NCBI GenBank assembly: GCA_030272155.1
Contig: CP126191.1
Location: forward strand, 4,982,501-5,046,500
Length of the DNA: 64,000 nucleotides
Reading direction: 5' to 3'
Source: Tetradesmus obliquus
Taxonomy: Eukaryota > Chlorophyta > Chlorophyceae > Sphaeropleales > Scenedesmaceae
Positions 50,347-61,400 of the stretch are shown here, piece by piece. The position numbers were made by a program, and so were the translations under genes. Each line of letters opens with the position of its first letter. Position 1 is the first letter of the stretch. The notes beneath the pieces are model-generated. The model was not told the origin of the DNA, did no database searches, and was given only the letters and a program-made list of their open reading frames with translations.

Positions 50347-52323
50347 CAGTTGGCATCGGCGGTGGTGGTGTAGGTTGCAGTGATCTGTCCTGCCGTGAGT
50401 TGTTGAACTGCCATAGGATGAGCTGCTTGCGTGCCAACTGGTATGCTAATGAAGTTGGCACAAATGGCACTTGTCACAATGTGTTGCTGTTGCGATGTGA
50501 TGGTTGAGACTAGAAAGCGTGCGGAGTCCACGGCATCGGCACGAAGTCAACATGCTGACATGAAAGGGTATGTTTGGAGGCATGCAAGCAGGGGTAGCAG
50601 AAGAACCTTTTGGATGCTTAGCAGCAGAGTTGCCAACAGGCTTCTGCTCAGAAGTTTGCAGAGCATGCACTCATCTGCCCCAGAGCACACTGCAGCACAT
50701 GCAGCACAACAGGTGTGCACCCGTGCCTCCTTGTTGCCTGTGAGGCTACACCGTGCATACAAGTCACTTGCAACGGTTGGGTGCTTCAGTGCCATATTGC
50801 AGCTCTGTAGATGATTACGCCGGCACCGGAGGTGTGCACACCATGTGTGCATTGTACTTTCCTCGCAGTTCTTCGCCATCGCGATGCGGCTGGTGGCAAC
50901 CCTTTGATTTGCTCATTGCTTGAGCAGACTTGCATTCATCAGTGGCAGAGCAAGCAGATGCATTCAGGCTGTCCACTGCCATGGCTATCCCTTTGTGACC
51001 CCGACATGTGGCACTGTACACTGCACCGCGCACTCTCAGAGTTGCCTGTCTGCATGCCCAAAGCTGTCTGCTGAATCTGTACAGTGTGGCTGCAACGCAT
51101 ACATCTCCTTTGTCTGGGCATATTTATTTTCGCACATGATATGTTGCTGTGGGGCTGCCGCTTGCTGAGCATGCAGAAATTCTCACATCTGGATCAGCAT
51201 GCTGATGCAGCACTGTCAGTGGTATCCCGGACATTTATGCACACACGTGCGGTCAAGTTGATGGTTGTTCTTGCCACAAGCGCCATGCTGCGAGATGTTG
51301 TGATGTCAAGGCAGTGTGCAGGGTTTCCTGCCATTAATGCTATGGCCTGGGTGTGGCTGGCGTGCGGCTGCCACCTGTGAGGCTCAGAGGCTTCCCAGCC
51401 GGCTGTGGCAGCGGCCTTTTGCCCAGGCAAATAGCGCGGTTCATTTGAACAACTCGTTCGTGGGTTGATTGCTGCGCCGGCGCCGCGATCAGTGCGTCAA
51501 ATCTGCGTAGTTTTTGGCCTTTGATAGACACGTGTGTACGTTACAGCAGCACGCAGAGCCTGCTTCAGCCTGGCAATTGCTGAGCATTTGCAGCCATGCA
51601 AGCTTGAATGCCCCAATTGGTAAAGCATGTTGAGCCATCAACATGCTTAGCATGCCTTGTATGTCGACTAAAGGTATGGGACCTGCTGGCATACTCGTAC
51701 ACGAGCATCAAATGCCGGCATCTTGAAAGCCTCAAAGGTGCCATGGCACGGCAAGGCCAGTTGGTATTCAAGCCATGCAAACAGCCTTGACAACCCCATG
51801 CAAGGGTCACCATACATGTCGGACCATGCAATGCTGACGAATGCTGACAGGTGAAAAGCTGCTACTGCACGCGGTTGACACAGCGGCAATGATTTACCAT
51901 GTGCACAAGCAGCTTGCGAATAGCATCAGCACAGATCAGCATGCAAGCAGGGCATACACCACATCTGCTGTCATGATGCAGGTCCTAAGTACACAAAACA
52001 GAAACGGCAACACACGGGCGCGAAGCCACGACCGTTTCAATGTCCTCTCAAGCACACCGATGCATAAATGCATGTCAGGAGCCTCTTATGCACTCACAGC
52101 GAATCACAAGCGCATTCTGGCAACACGAAGCAAATGGCATCTACCGTGACAGCAAAGCAGCAGGGGGCCCTCAAGCGGCTACAGCCAACCAGTCAATAAA
52201 GCCAACCGCGGCAATTGCCTGCTCCACTCTCGCCAAGCAAGTGCTGCATGCGCAGCTGCTGCAGCTGCAAACTGCCATGTCCTTGCTTGCTGCTTTCCCG
52301 AAGCTGCGATACAGCTGCTGCAG
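50347..52323. other. Convergent intergenic region, no gene recognised
   Basis: About 2 kb lie between the stops of the CRAL-TRIO gene (plus) and the GDT1-type gene (minus), presumably the two 3' untranslated regions. Frames of 60-130 codons exist but are compositionally random and lack splice support. On the minus strand TGTAA at 51,544-51,540 is a possible poly(A) signal for the GDT1-type gene. I found no TGTAA on the plus strand in the first ~1.2 kb after the CRAL-TRIO stop. Confidence 0.4.
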
Positions 52324-54253
52324 CTACTCTGGTCCTGTGTAAAGCGCATGGGCTCCAAACAGCAGGAACAGCACGCCGCCCACCACCTGCAGCACAGCAG
52401 CAAATGCAAAAACGGGGACGCTTTACAGGCAGAAGGCTACAGGCTGCCCACCAGAGCCTCAAAGAGTGCTGGGCTGGGCTGTAGTCTGTGCTACACAGGT
52501 GCTGGTTTGGGACCGGCAGGCTGCGCGTTGCCTCCCGCTGAGCGCAAAGGGACACCAAAGACAGGCAAGCAAGCACCCATGATTTGGGCTGCAAGCAAGA
52601 AGCAGTTGCACGCCCTGAATAGCTGCCACGCACAGACAAACAATCCAGGTCCACCCACTCACCCCTACAAGCTTCTCGTCGATGTGCTCTGCCAGGTGCT
52701 TGCCTCCCAGCACAGCAGCGCCGGTGCAGGCTGCGTGCCCCACGATGCTGCCGATGATGACGCCCACCACATCCAGCTGCGCAGCAAGCCTGCGCACAGC
52801 ATGTGCCAGCGGCAGCAGCAGCCCAGAAAGGAACAGGTTGAATGCAGTGTACTTACAGCACGGCAGTAAAGCACAGCACTCGCCTGTTGAGGACAGGCAA
52901 TAACTGCACACTTGCACACACGGTTGCTGATCATGGTTGGTGACAAACATGTGTCTGCTGCTGCTGCTGCTGCTGGTGTTGCAATCTAATTTGCAATGGC
53001 CCCAGCAGCGAATATAATACTGTGCCATGCAGCATAAGCAAACCAAAGCTGCCTAAACCGCGGGTGTTGCTGTTGCTGCTGCATCGCCGCGCGCCGCACC
53101 CGATGGTGGCGATCTGGCTGCGGTCGCCCCACTCCGCCAGGAAGGTGAGCGTGAAGGCTTTGAGGAACACCTGGCTGAACAGCATGCCCAGCAGCCTGCT
53201 GAGCGCGCTGAAGCCGCCCTGCTGCTTCTTGGCGCCGTCGTCGCTGTCGGTGAGGCTGCGCTTGCTGCCGCCGCCAGCCAGCTCGTGCTCCACCTGCTCC
53301 AGCTCTGACTCGCCCTCCTGCAAGCAGCAGCAGCAGCAGCAGCACGCGCCGCACTTCAGAGGCGCGTTCGGCTGGTGCATGCTAGCAATGCGGGCGGGGT
53401 GATAGGCCATGCTGGGCAACGCGTTGCTCAGTGCTGCTCTGGCACGCTCCGTGAGCCATGCAGCTGGCAGAACACGAGCCGTAGCAAGCTTGCTGACATA
53501 CTGCTACGAACTTCCAGCATGCCCAATAAGCCCCAGCATCACGCCCTGCCGCGTTTCTTGCCCACCCACCCACAACCATAAGCCTGGCTGGCGTTCATCA
53601 CAGCTGCTGCTTGATGCGTGCGACTAAGTTTGCTGCTGTCGGAGTGTGCTGCGCTTTGCTGCTGCAAACCACTCACGTCCGTATGTGTGTATGTGTCGTA
53701 CAGTGTCTTGAAGCCAAAAAAGAAGAAGAGGATGGTGGCAGCATAGTGTGTGTACACTTTTGATATCTGCAGGCAGCATCGCTCAGCGTCAGTTGCACGC
53801 CACAGCAATTGATCGACAGACATTACCCCATACTTGGCAAGGCCGACTTACTAGGTTGGGTGCCGCCCAGCCCAGCAGCGCTGACAGGACTGTCATGGCA
53901 GCCAGAGCACCAAGTGCTCCAGCAAACACCTGCAGTACATCAGCAGTAGCAGCAGCAGCGACAGGCAATCAGCATGCCAGGCTCTGGCGGGAGGGTCCCA
54001 GGCGCCTGCCACCGGCTACCAACATTACCGTGACCCTGGAACTCCTCATGGCCATGATAGCAGCTATAAAGAACGTCTTGTCCCCAATTTCACTGGCGCC
54101 AATCACGCCTATGGACTTGCCCAGCGCCTCCACGAAGCGCCGGGAGAGGTTGCCACCTAGACCCATGTTTGAAGAAGATACTGTGCTGCTGTTTAGAGAC
54201 CGCAGCGACTCTACAGTGAACCGCGCCAGTAGCTGCCTGGATGGACCCAGCAT
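52324..54253 (-). CDS. GDT1/TMEM165 family cation (Mn2+/Ca2+) transporter
   Basis: Exons on the minus strand: 54253-54029, 53929-53852, 53766-53677, 53317-53100, 52789-52663 and 52386-52324, giving 266 residues. The family (UPF0016) exchanges Mn2+ or Ca2+ for H+ and supplies the Golgi or, in plants, the chloroplast. Both signature motifs are intact: ASEIGDKTFF with E55, D58 and K59, and AEWGDRSQIAT with E193, D196 and R197. Six membrane segments are apparent, three on each side of a charged, Gly/Ser-rich linker of about 132-170. The wording around LGWAAPNL, GDRSQIATIGLA and GGVLFLLFGAH is close to plant Golgi-type GDT1-like proteins rather than PAM71, and the N-terminus is short. An in-frame stop 33 bases upstream supports this ATG, but an extra 5' exon cannot be excluded. 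Confidence 0.88.
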
Positions 54254-54699
54254 AGGGCTGCTTTGTGGCCAAGGTTGTTGAGATCAGAATGTTAATACCT
54301 CGGCTTTAGCAACAGCACAACGTTTACAGCATTCAACGGCGTGGCAGCAGAACAAGGCGATGCTGCTTGAGCAAACGCAGTTTGGTTAGCGAAGGCCTCG
54401 GTCACTGAAGTCCAAACACCTGCCGCAGACGACGATTCCCGGAATTATTTGTGATTCAATACCAATGGTGCTGACGTGCATCAACAGTAGTGCTGAACAC
54501 TGCACCTAACAGCATGTGCTTCTGTCATACATGGTTTTTCATGTAGGTGAAAAGGGCATTGATGTCAGCTAAAGGCATGTATTGTTCCTAAACGTTCAGC
54601 TCTTGCGTTCACTGGTTGCACAACTGCTTGACTTGGCAGTCCAGCTCATCATTCTTGCGTGCTCTCGGCTGCAACTGAATGCTCTGTTGCTCCGCTTAA
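54254..54699. promoter_or_regulatory. Shared upstream region of two divergent genes
   Basis: About 450 bases lie between the starts of the GDT1-type gene (minus) and the DUF2358 gene (plus). No named promoter motif is visible. Confidence 0.35.
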
Positions 54700-56326
54700 A
54701 TGGCCATGACTGGCTCTTTAGGTCTGGGTAGCTGCAGCAGGCACGCAAGCAGGCTTCAAGCACAGGGGCAAGGGCAAGTTGCACAGCTCAGGCCTGCTTG
54801 GTCTCGAAGAAGCAGACACTGTCCAGCCATCCGCCCCAGCAGCTCACAAGTAGCAGAAGGATGCAATGGGAGCGACTGTGAACTTGATCAGCAGGCGTGG
54901 GCAGGTGCTTCAGCAATTTCTAGCCTCGAGCGCCTCTACCAGCTATCAGGAGTAGGCAGCAGCCCGCTGGATGACGGGCTGCAGTCGTGGCCCGTGTTCC
55001 TGGTGTCCGTGGATGAAAAACCACCCACGAAGAACCAGGAGAAGTGCCCTGATTACTATGCCAACGTGGGAGATGCTATTCGCACTCTCAGGGATGATGT
55101 GCCGGCCCTGTTTGAGCGGGAGCTGAACTGTGAGTAACTATGCGTTACGTACGGATGTTTGGGCTGGTGCAGCTGAGGTGGCCAGCGCTGCTGTTGCTCA
55201 ACAGCAGCTGCTGCTGTGGCTGTGAACATGCTGTGGTTGGAAGATGCTGTGCATGCATTCCTCAGTACCAGCAAAGGGCTATATGCTATAGCATGTTAAG
55301 CAACATAACTTTGCTTTTGAATCAGCTGTACGCGGTGTACAACCAGCAACAGCAGCAGCAGTGCTCGTCCACACCCCAGCTCTGTTGCCCTCTCCTCCCA
55401 CCCTGCACCACCCTGCACTCAACGCCGCCGGCCTCCGCCTGCTCCCTGCGCAGTCGACATCTACCGCGACGACATAACCTTTAGGGACCCGCGCAACAAC
55501 TTCTCCGGGCTCAAGAACTACAAGCTCATCTTCTGGAGCCTGCGCTTCCACGGGCGCATCTTCTTCACCAAGCTGTACGTGGAGGTGCGCCGCATCTGGC
55601 AGCCGCAGGACGGGCTCATCTGCATGCGATGGACCGTGCACGGCATCCCGCGCGTGCCCTGGGAGGCGGAGGGCGTGTTTGACGGCATCAGCCAGTACAA
55701 GCTGGACAGCGAGGGCCGCATCTACGAGCACGCCGTGGACAACGTCATCCTGCGGGACCCGCCCATGCAGGGCCTGGGGCCGCTGCTGGCGGGGCTCAAC
55801 CTGGTGCCAGGCGCGCCGCAGCAGGCAGTGCCAGGTGAGGGCAGGGGGGCAGGGGCCAATGGCGGTGCTGCGCCGTCGCAACTTAGCGTGCACCAGCGTG
55901 CAGACTGGGGGCATGTGCGAGACATGCGCATGCAGCCGCAGTTGTGGCGACAGATATCCGTATTTTTCAGCACGGCTGACAGATTGTTGTGTTGCGTGCT
56001 CTGCACGCTTGCTCTTGTGGGGTCAGGCGGCTCTGTCTGACAACATTTCCCTGCTGCTGTTGCCGTTGCGGTGTTGCTCTGCTGCGCTGCTCGCAGGCGC
56101 ATGGCTCAGGGGTCTGGAGGAGGGTGCAGCTGCAGCAGCAGTGTCAGCAGCCAGCGTAGCAGACAGCAGCAGCAGCTGGCTGGCGGCAATCGTGCACTTC
56201 AGCTGGGTGCACCTGTATGCTGCGCTGCTGGGCACGATGCAGCTGCAGGGCGCAGATCAGTTAGTGCCGGTGCCTGCAGTAGCAGCCGTAGACCCCAGCC
56301 AAGGCGGGCCTGCTCTGTCGCTGTGA
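54700..56326 (+). CDS. DUF2358 family protein
   Basis: Exons: 54700-55129, 55454-55834 and 56097-56326, giving 346 residues. The first ~60 residues are rich in Ser, Arg and Gln with few acidic residues, consistent with a plastid transit peptide. From about residue 118 the sequence matches the plant and algal DUF2358 pattern: NVGDAIRTLRDDVPALF, DIYRDDITFRDPRN, FHGRIFFTKLYVEVRRIW, MRWTVHGIPRVPWE and DSEGRIYEHAVDNV. This family has a SnoaL/NTF2-like fold by my recollection; no biochemical role is established that I know of. The last exon adds an Ala/Ser-rich tail with a hydrophobic patch. The start is the first ATG after an adjacent in-frame TAA; an upstream exon is possible. Confidence 0.78.
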
Positions 56327-58650
56327 CAGCTGCAGCAGTGACCTGCCATGGCTGGCATGCTCAGCTGCTGGGCTGTATCCGCTGCATGGCAGGGCTGCGG
56401 CTGCTGCTGATGGGCGCCAGGTGTGAGCCTCATGCTGTGGCGGGTTGCCAAAGCGCAGCGATTGATAACAGCTGCGCATTGGTGGCTCAATGTATGACAT
56501 TTAAGTTTGTACAATACACTGGTTTGCGTGGTGTTATGGGTATGGTTGTGGCGGGGCAGTCTAGCGCTGCACGCATGAGCTGCAAGCTGCCCTCTTTGTT
56601 GGTGGAGTTGCTGCTTGCTTGATGCCTGGGTTGGGGGTTCTGGTTGAGTCAGAGCTCCCATCAGTTTTGGCGCAGGTTACGTAAGTATGGAAATGGCCTG
56701 CATGCAGCCTGCAACTGCAGTTGCTGTTGCTGCAGGTGCATCGGCTTAATCAAAAGTAGAGGAGTAGTAGCAGCTGTCAGCATAGCTGACGCAGCACGGC
56801 TCGCCTCATTCCTGTACCTATTTGGAGGCTGGGCTCATCAAGGTTGGCATTGTTTGGTTTCTGTTGCCAGGCATGGGTTTCTTGTGGGACCTGATGGTGG
56901 CTAAATGTTGTGCACGGTGTGTGTGGGCTTGTGCATCCTCTCAGCACACTGTGGCTGTAGCTGTTTGCTGCAGTTGCACGGTGTGTGGTAATGACATTCA
57001 GGTTGGCTGACTACGAGCAGCTGTAGCAGCATCACACTGCTTGGCTGCAGCAACATCACACTGCTTGGCTTCATGGTGATGGCTGCCCATGGCAGCTCAC
57101 AAGTACGCACCCTGCTATTTGGGAGAATGTGCAAGAGTGACGGTGGCTCAGCTGGTGCTAGCTGTGATTCGACAGCAGCCAGTGCGTGGTGTTGTCCATG
57201 CGCATACGCTCCTATGAGCAGTGTGTGAGCATGGTTGGTATGCATGACGTGGCCAGTGCACCGTCCTTGAGAGGCTCTGTCATCTGATCTGCAACACTCG
57301 ATAAGTGACATTGGGGAACAGCGAGTCAGACAGCAGGGCCATTTGCCCTGCCTGGTGCTTGCAATTGCGGAGGCTGGTGTGGCGTGTCGCATTGTTCATG
57401 GCATTTCGTCAATCATTGATGCTGCCCAAGGATATCAGCTGTTGGCCCTGCACAATCGGGAGCATGGTGATCCCTGTTGTAAACAGCAGTTTCTGTTGGA
57501 GACGGTCAAGGCTCACATTTACAGGTTCTACATGCATGTCACCCCTACTACAAGATATGGGGGTTTTAGCTGCCAAAGCTTGACGACTGGCCGTGCTTCT
57601 TAAAGCAGCAAAAAACAGGACTGCTGTAGCACCACTGCGCACTACAGTTAATGCTTGAGCTGCCAGTTTAAAGCCGAACACACAAGACACAACTGCAGAC
57701 AAGATGAGCAGCATCACCCAACCAGGCAACAGTGCTTCTGCGGCAAGACTGAAGCAGAAGCAGCAGCACCCAACCGCACGCTTGCCATTGCCAACATGCC
57801 TGGGATGAATACGTACAAACTGCCATCATGCAGTCGCTACCTTCAACAACTCCGACTGTCATGATACTTCCAAGCTGCACCCCAGGTACCACAGAATGTG
57901 ACGTTGGCTAGCGATTAGCACAGCGGCCCTCGCTGTGTGTTATGCAGATGCGCTACAATAAAGCAGCCGCACATGCTGGCAGCACACAACCAGCAGAGCT
58001 GTGCTTCAACAACCCCAGATTTGCGGCGCTGCTATTGCAGGCCTTTGCAAAGACTCTGCCATGAATACTGCTACTGCAAGTCATACACAAGCAGCTCTTG
58101 CAAGCAGCAATGCGCGCAGCAGGCACAGCACGGCATCGAGCCATGAGCACCAGGGTTCAGGGCCCTGCAGGCCCCATGCAACACTGATCAACGCAGAGCA
58201 CAATAGTGATGGCAAGACGGCCGCAGTGCAAGCTCAGGCGCCTCTCCCCACACATGGTATACGTCACCTGGCCGTGCACAGTTGCCCCAAGCAAGTGTGC
58301 TGAGACAGTTGTTGCTGGCAGCATTGCGATGAAAACATCATGCACTCGAAAAGCGCATGCCATGAGGGGCAAACGTCCATACGCCAAAACAGCATGGCAA
58401 TAACACATGTGCAAGCGCGCCCCTTGCCTTTCTTGCTGGCTGCAGCCATACACGGCAACGCCCCACAAGTTGCATAGCGAGCTCGTTGCGCTCGTTGCTG
58501 TGCCAGCGGATGGAGACGAGCTGCCAACAGCACACTTCATCGAACCCAACGCGGATGCAACAGCCAGGTGTGACCCAACGAGGCGCACAATGCTGCTGGC
58601 GCAGCTGGCAGCTGCTGCAGGCAGCACGGCCGCAACTACCCGCAGCGCTG
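56327..58650. other. Convergent intergenic region, no gene recognised
   Basis: About 2.3 kb separate the stops of the DUF2358 gene (plus) and IMP4 (minus). TGTAA occurs on the plus strand at 57,478-57,482 and on the minus strand at 57,521-57,517, so long, possibly overlapping 3' untranslated regions are conceivable. Frames of about 90-185 codons here show no recognisable domain. Confidence 0.4.
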
Positions 58651-60787
58651 CTAGTCGTCTGCTGCTGCCAGCTTGGACTTTTTCGCGCTGCGCGTGTATG
58701 CGCGCAGCACCCACTCGTTCTCCGCGTGTGCCTGGTCCACTGTGCCCAGCTTCACCTGGTAGGGCTTCAGCTCAAAGCGCGGGCCACACTGCAGCGGCAG
58801 CAGCAGCAGCAGAAGAAGAAGGTGAAGATGAAGCAAAACAAAGTTGGGAGCTGTGCACAGGTAACCAACGGACGTAGAAGTAGCAGCTGCAGCAAATGAC
58901 ACAGCTCTACAGCAGTTGCAGCTATCAACTAGCAACCGCAGCCATTGCCGCAGCAGCAGCCACCCCGCGCGCACCTCCTTCAGCTCTATCGACTTGGCGC
59001 CCTTGGGCGCGCTGTAGGTGTGGTGCCGGAATGACACAAAGTCGTCAGCGTTCGCAAACGTCACCACGCGCTTCGAGTCATCCTTCGGCACCGGGAAGAG
59101 GTGCTTTATGATGTTTGCGATGCGCTGGCCCAGGGCGCTGCCAAACTTGTCAAAGACCAGGTGTGGGTAGGCCTCGCTGATGGTGCCCACTTCTTTCTTC
59201 TGGCCGATGTCGTGGCGCAGCACCGTGTTGAACAGCCCAAAGTAGGCGGTGGGGCCGTACGGCAGGTGGCACACCACCATGCCATCTGACAGCGGCGGCA
59301 GCAGCAGCAGCAGCAGCAGCAACGGGCAGGGAACAAGGGACATGGATGCAGTAGGGTGTCCATACAGGAGTGAAATATAAACTGTGTTGCGAATGGCACT
59401 GCACGGCGGGATAGCAACGGCAGGCACAGGCCTCAGCACCAGCAACAGTACTAGTCCTCACCCAGCCTGACTTACACCCCAGTATCCCAGCAAATTAGCA
59501 GTCTAGCAATCTAGCCGCCGCCGCCGCCCGCCGCACCTGGCTCCCCCCTGTGCTCGTGCAGCACCACGATGTCGCTGAAGCCGTGGTTCCTGCACGTCTC
59601 CACCAGCTCGTTCAGCACCAGGCCGCCCCTGTTGATGCGCTGCGAGTTGGGGATCACAAGCCGCATCTCCTGCGGGGTGCAGGGTGGGAAGGGCAGCAGC
59701 AGGAGAAGGTGCAGCGGCAGCAGCAGGTGAGGTGACAGCATGTGCGAGCCTGCCGCAATCATGTGTGCCTCTGAGCAGCCGCTTGGCCTCGAGCTGACAC
59801 GCGCCTGCATGAAAGACCAGTGGGTGCAAACCTGCACATGCTGCTTGCATCCAGACTGCCTGTGCCGCAGCAACACTTGCCCGTGTGCATCAACGTTGCT
59901 TTACTGCGAATGCCCGCTTTACGCCGTGCTGCACCGGTGAGGTTGCAGATACGCGCCAGCTACACACGCAGCGCTGCCGTCTGTGCCATCACAACGTAGT
60001 AAACATGCCGCTACAACCCATCACTGCTGCAGCTGCAACATCTCACACGCACAACCTGCTGCCATTTCTGCTGCCACTGCTGCTGCTGCTGCTGCTGCTG
60101 CCACCGCGCACCTTGGCAAACTGGATGAGCCTGCTGCTGGGGTCGCGCGAGGTGGTGACCAGCACCTTGGGGTCGGTCTCGCCCGCGTGTGCATACTCAT
60201 CATCAATGTGGCTGCGCGGCACTGCCGTGTTGTCATCTTCTAGCTCCACCTCTTTGCGCAGCTGCGCCTCCTCCCTGCGCAGCTCTGAGGGGATGGGCTT
60301 GCCCTCTGCGGTGGTGGTGCAGGGGGAAAGGTTGGTGCAAATGTCAGCGAGGTGGTTTATTATGGCAGTGGTGAGCGGGGGTGAGTGAGGGCAGCAGTAA
60401 GGATGTGGAGGAGGTGAGTCGAGGGACGGCATGTGATGGCGATGGCCACAGGTGAGCAGAGTGCTGTGTGCAAGTAGCTGGGGGTAGCCTGACCGGTGGC
60501 CACATGTTGGCCAGATGCACGCAACATGCGTTGGAACTTTGCAGGGCTGATGACTGGTACTTGCTGTGTGATCCTAATCTGCAGACGGTGCTCCCGCTAG
60601 TGCTGCTGCTGCTGCGGCTGCGCACACAGCCAGGCTAGCGCCCCTCTCCAGGCAGTGCGCAGCACTGCCACTCACCATCTAACGCTTTGCGTATCTGCCG
60701 CTTGCGCTCATATGTTGCCTTCTCCTTGCCCTCTAGACTCTTTCTGTAAAGGTACTCCTTACGCAGGCGCGCATTCCTGCGTATCAT
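58651..60787 (-). CDS. IMP4: IMP4, U3 small nucleolar ribonucleoprotein (Brix domain)
   Basis: Exons on the minus strand: 60787-60676, 60305-60112, 59669-59537, 59285-58975 and 58788-58651, giving 295 residues, close to the ~290 of animal and yeast IMP4. IMP4 binds U3 snoRNA with IMP3 and MPP10 in the nucleolus and is needed for early 18S rRNA cleavages. The N-terminus MIRRNARLRKEYLYRKSLEG is the conserved basic helix. The Brix domain runs from about 80 to 285: LVTTSRDPSSRLIQFAK, IPNSQRINRGG, VVLHEHRGEP, LPYGPTAYF, IKHLFPVPKDDSKRVVTFAN, FVSFRHHTY and GPRFELKPYQVKLGT. The start ATG is the one expected from the family. Confidence 0.95.
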
Positions 60788-61400
60788 GCTGTGCTACGCA
60801 GCCTGGCAGCTGCCGCCCCTGGAACAGCAACTGCTGTGGCTGCAACTGCCTTACACAGCCAGGCTTACTTGTGATGTAATGCCTCAGGGAAGGTATCCGC
60901 ACCAACAAACGTGTTGTCTGTAGCACTTTGCCGAAGAACCAGTTGCAGCAGCAGCAGCAGCAACTATACTAGCGGTGTGGCCGAGCGGCAGAATGTCCAA
61001 AGCCGACTAACGTGCAAAGTACGAGATGAAATGAACATAAACAAACCTTCTATTTTGTGGTTGCGTGGCTGCCTGTAACACCGCAGGATAGCAGCGAGCC
61101 AATCACAGTGAAACGTGCGGCCGGCGAAGCAATGGTAACTGCTTGAATGAATAGACTATGATCGTAGTTAAAACACCGTGGCTGGTCTGCTTTTTTGCGA
61201 GCAGAAGGTAACAGTTATGCCTGTCAGGCATTGCTGCCCCAAAACACTTTTCACCCTTCACCCAGATCAGAAGCAAGTATCACCAATCTGGCTTCTTGTT
61301 TAAACTGAGTGTATTTGTTGGACGAGGAGGTCTGGGTCGCAAGAGTGTGTGTGCAACTGCCGCAACTGCATCTGCTGCTGCTGGGTTGACAGCTGTGGCC
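60788..61400. promoter_or_regulatory. Divergent upstream region with a tRNA-like fragment
   Basis: The region separates IMP4 (minus) from the membrane-protein gene (plus). At about 60,971-60,990 the sequence GCGGTGTGGCCGAGCGGCAG resembles the 5' part of a tRNA-Leu or tRNA-Ser including box A, but no anticodon arm or box B follows, so it is at most a tRNA remnant. A small 5' exon of the plus-strand gene may lie near 61,158-61,207. Confidence 0.35.

Noticed and set aside
50431-50814. A 127-codon frame downstream of the CRAL-TRIO gene
   Set aside because: It has no domain, no splice context and ordinary intergenic composition; more likely 3' untranslated sequence.
57305-57729. Overlapping frames of about 90-105 codons on both strands between the DUF2358 gene and IMP4
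   Set aside because: Neither shows a recognisable domain or phase-compatible neighbouring exons, and both lie where convergent 3' ends are expected.
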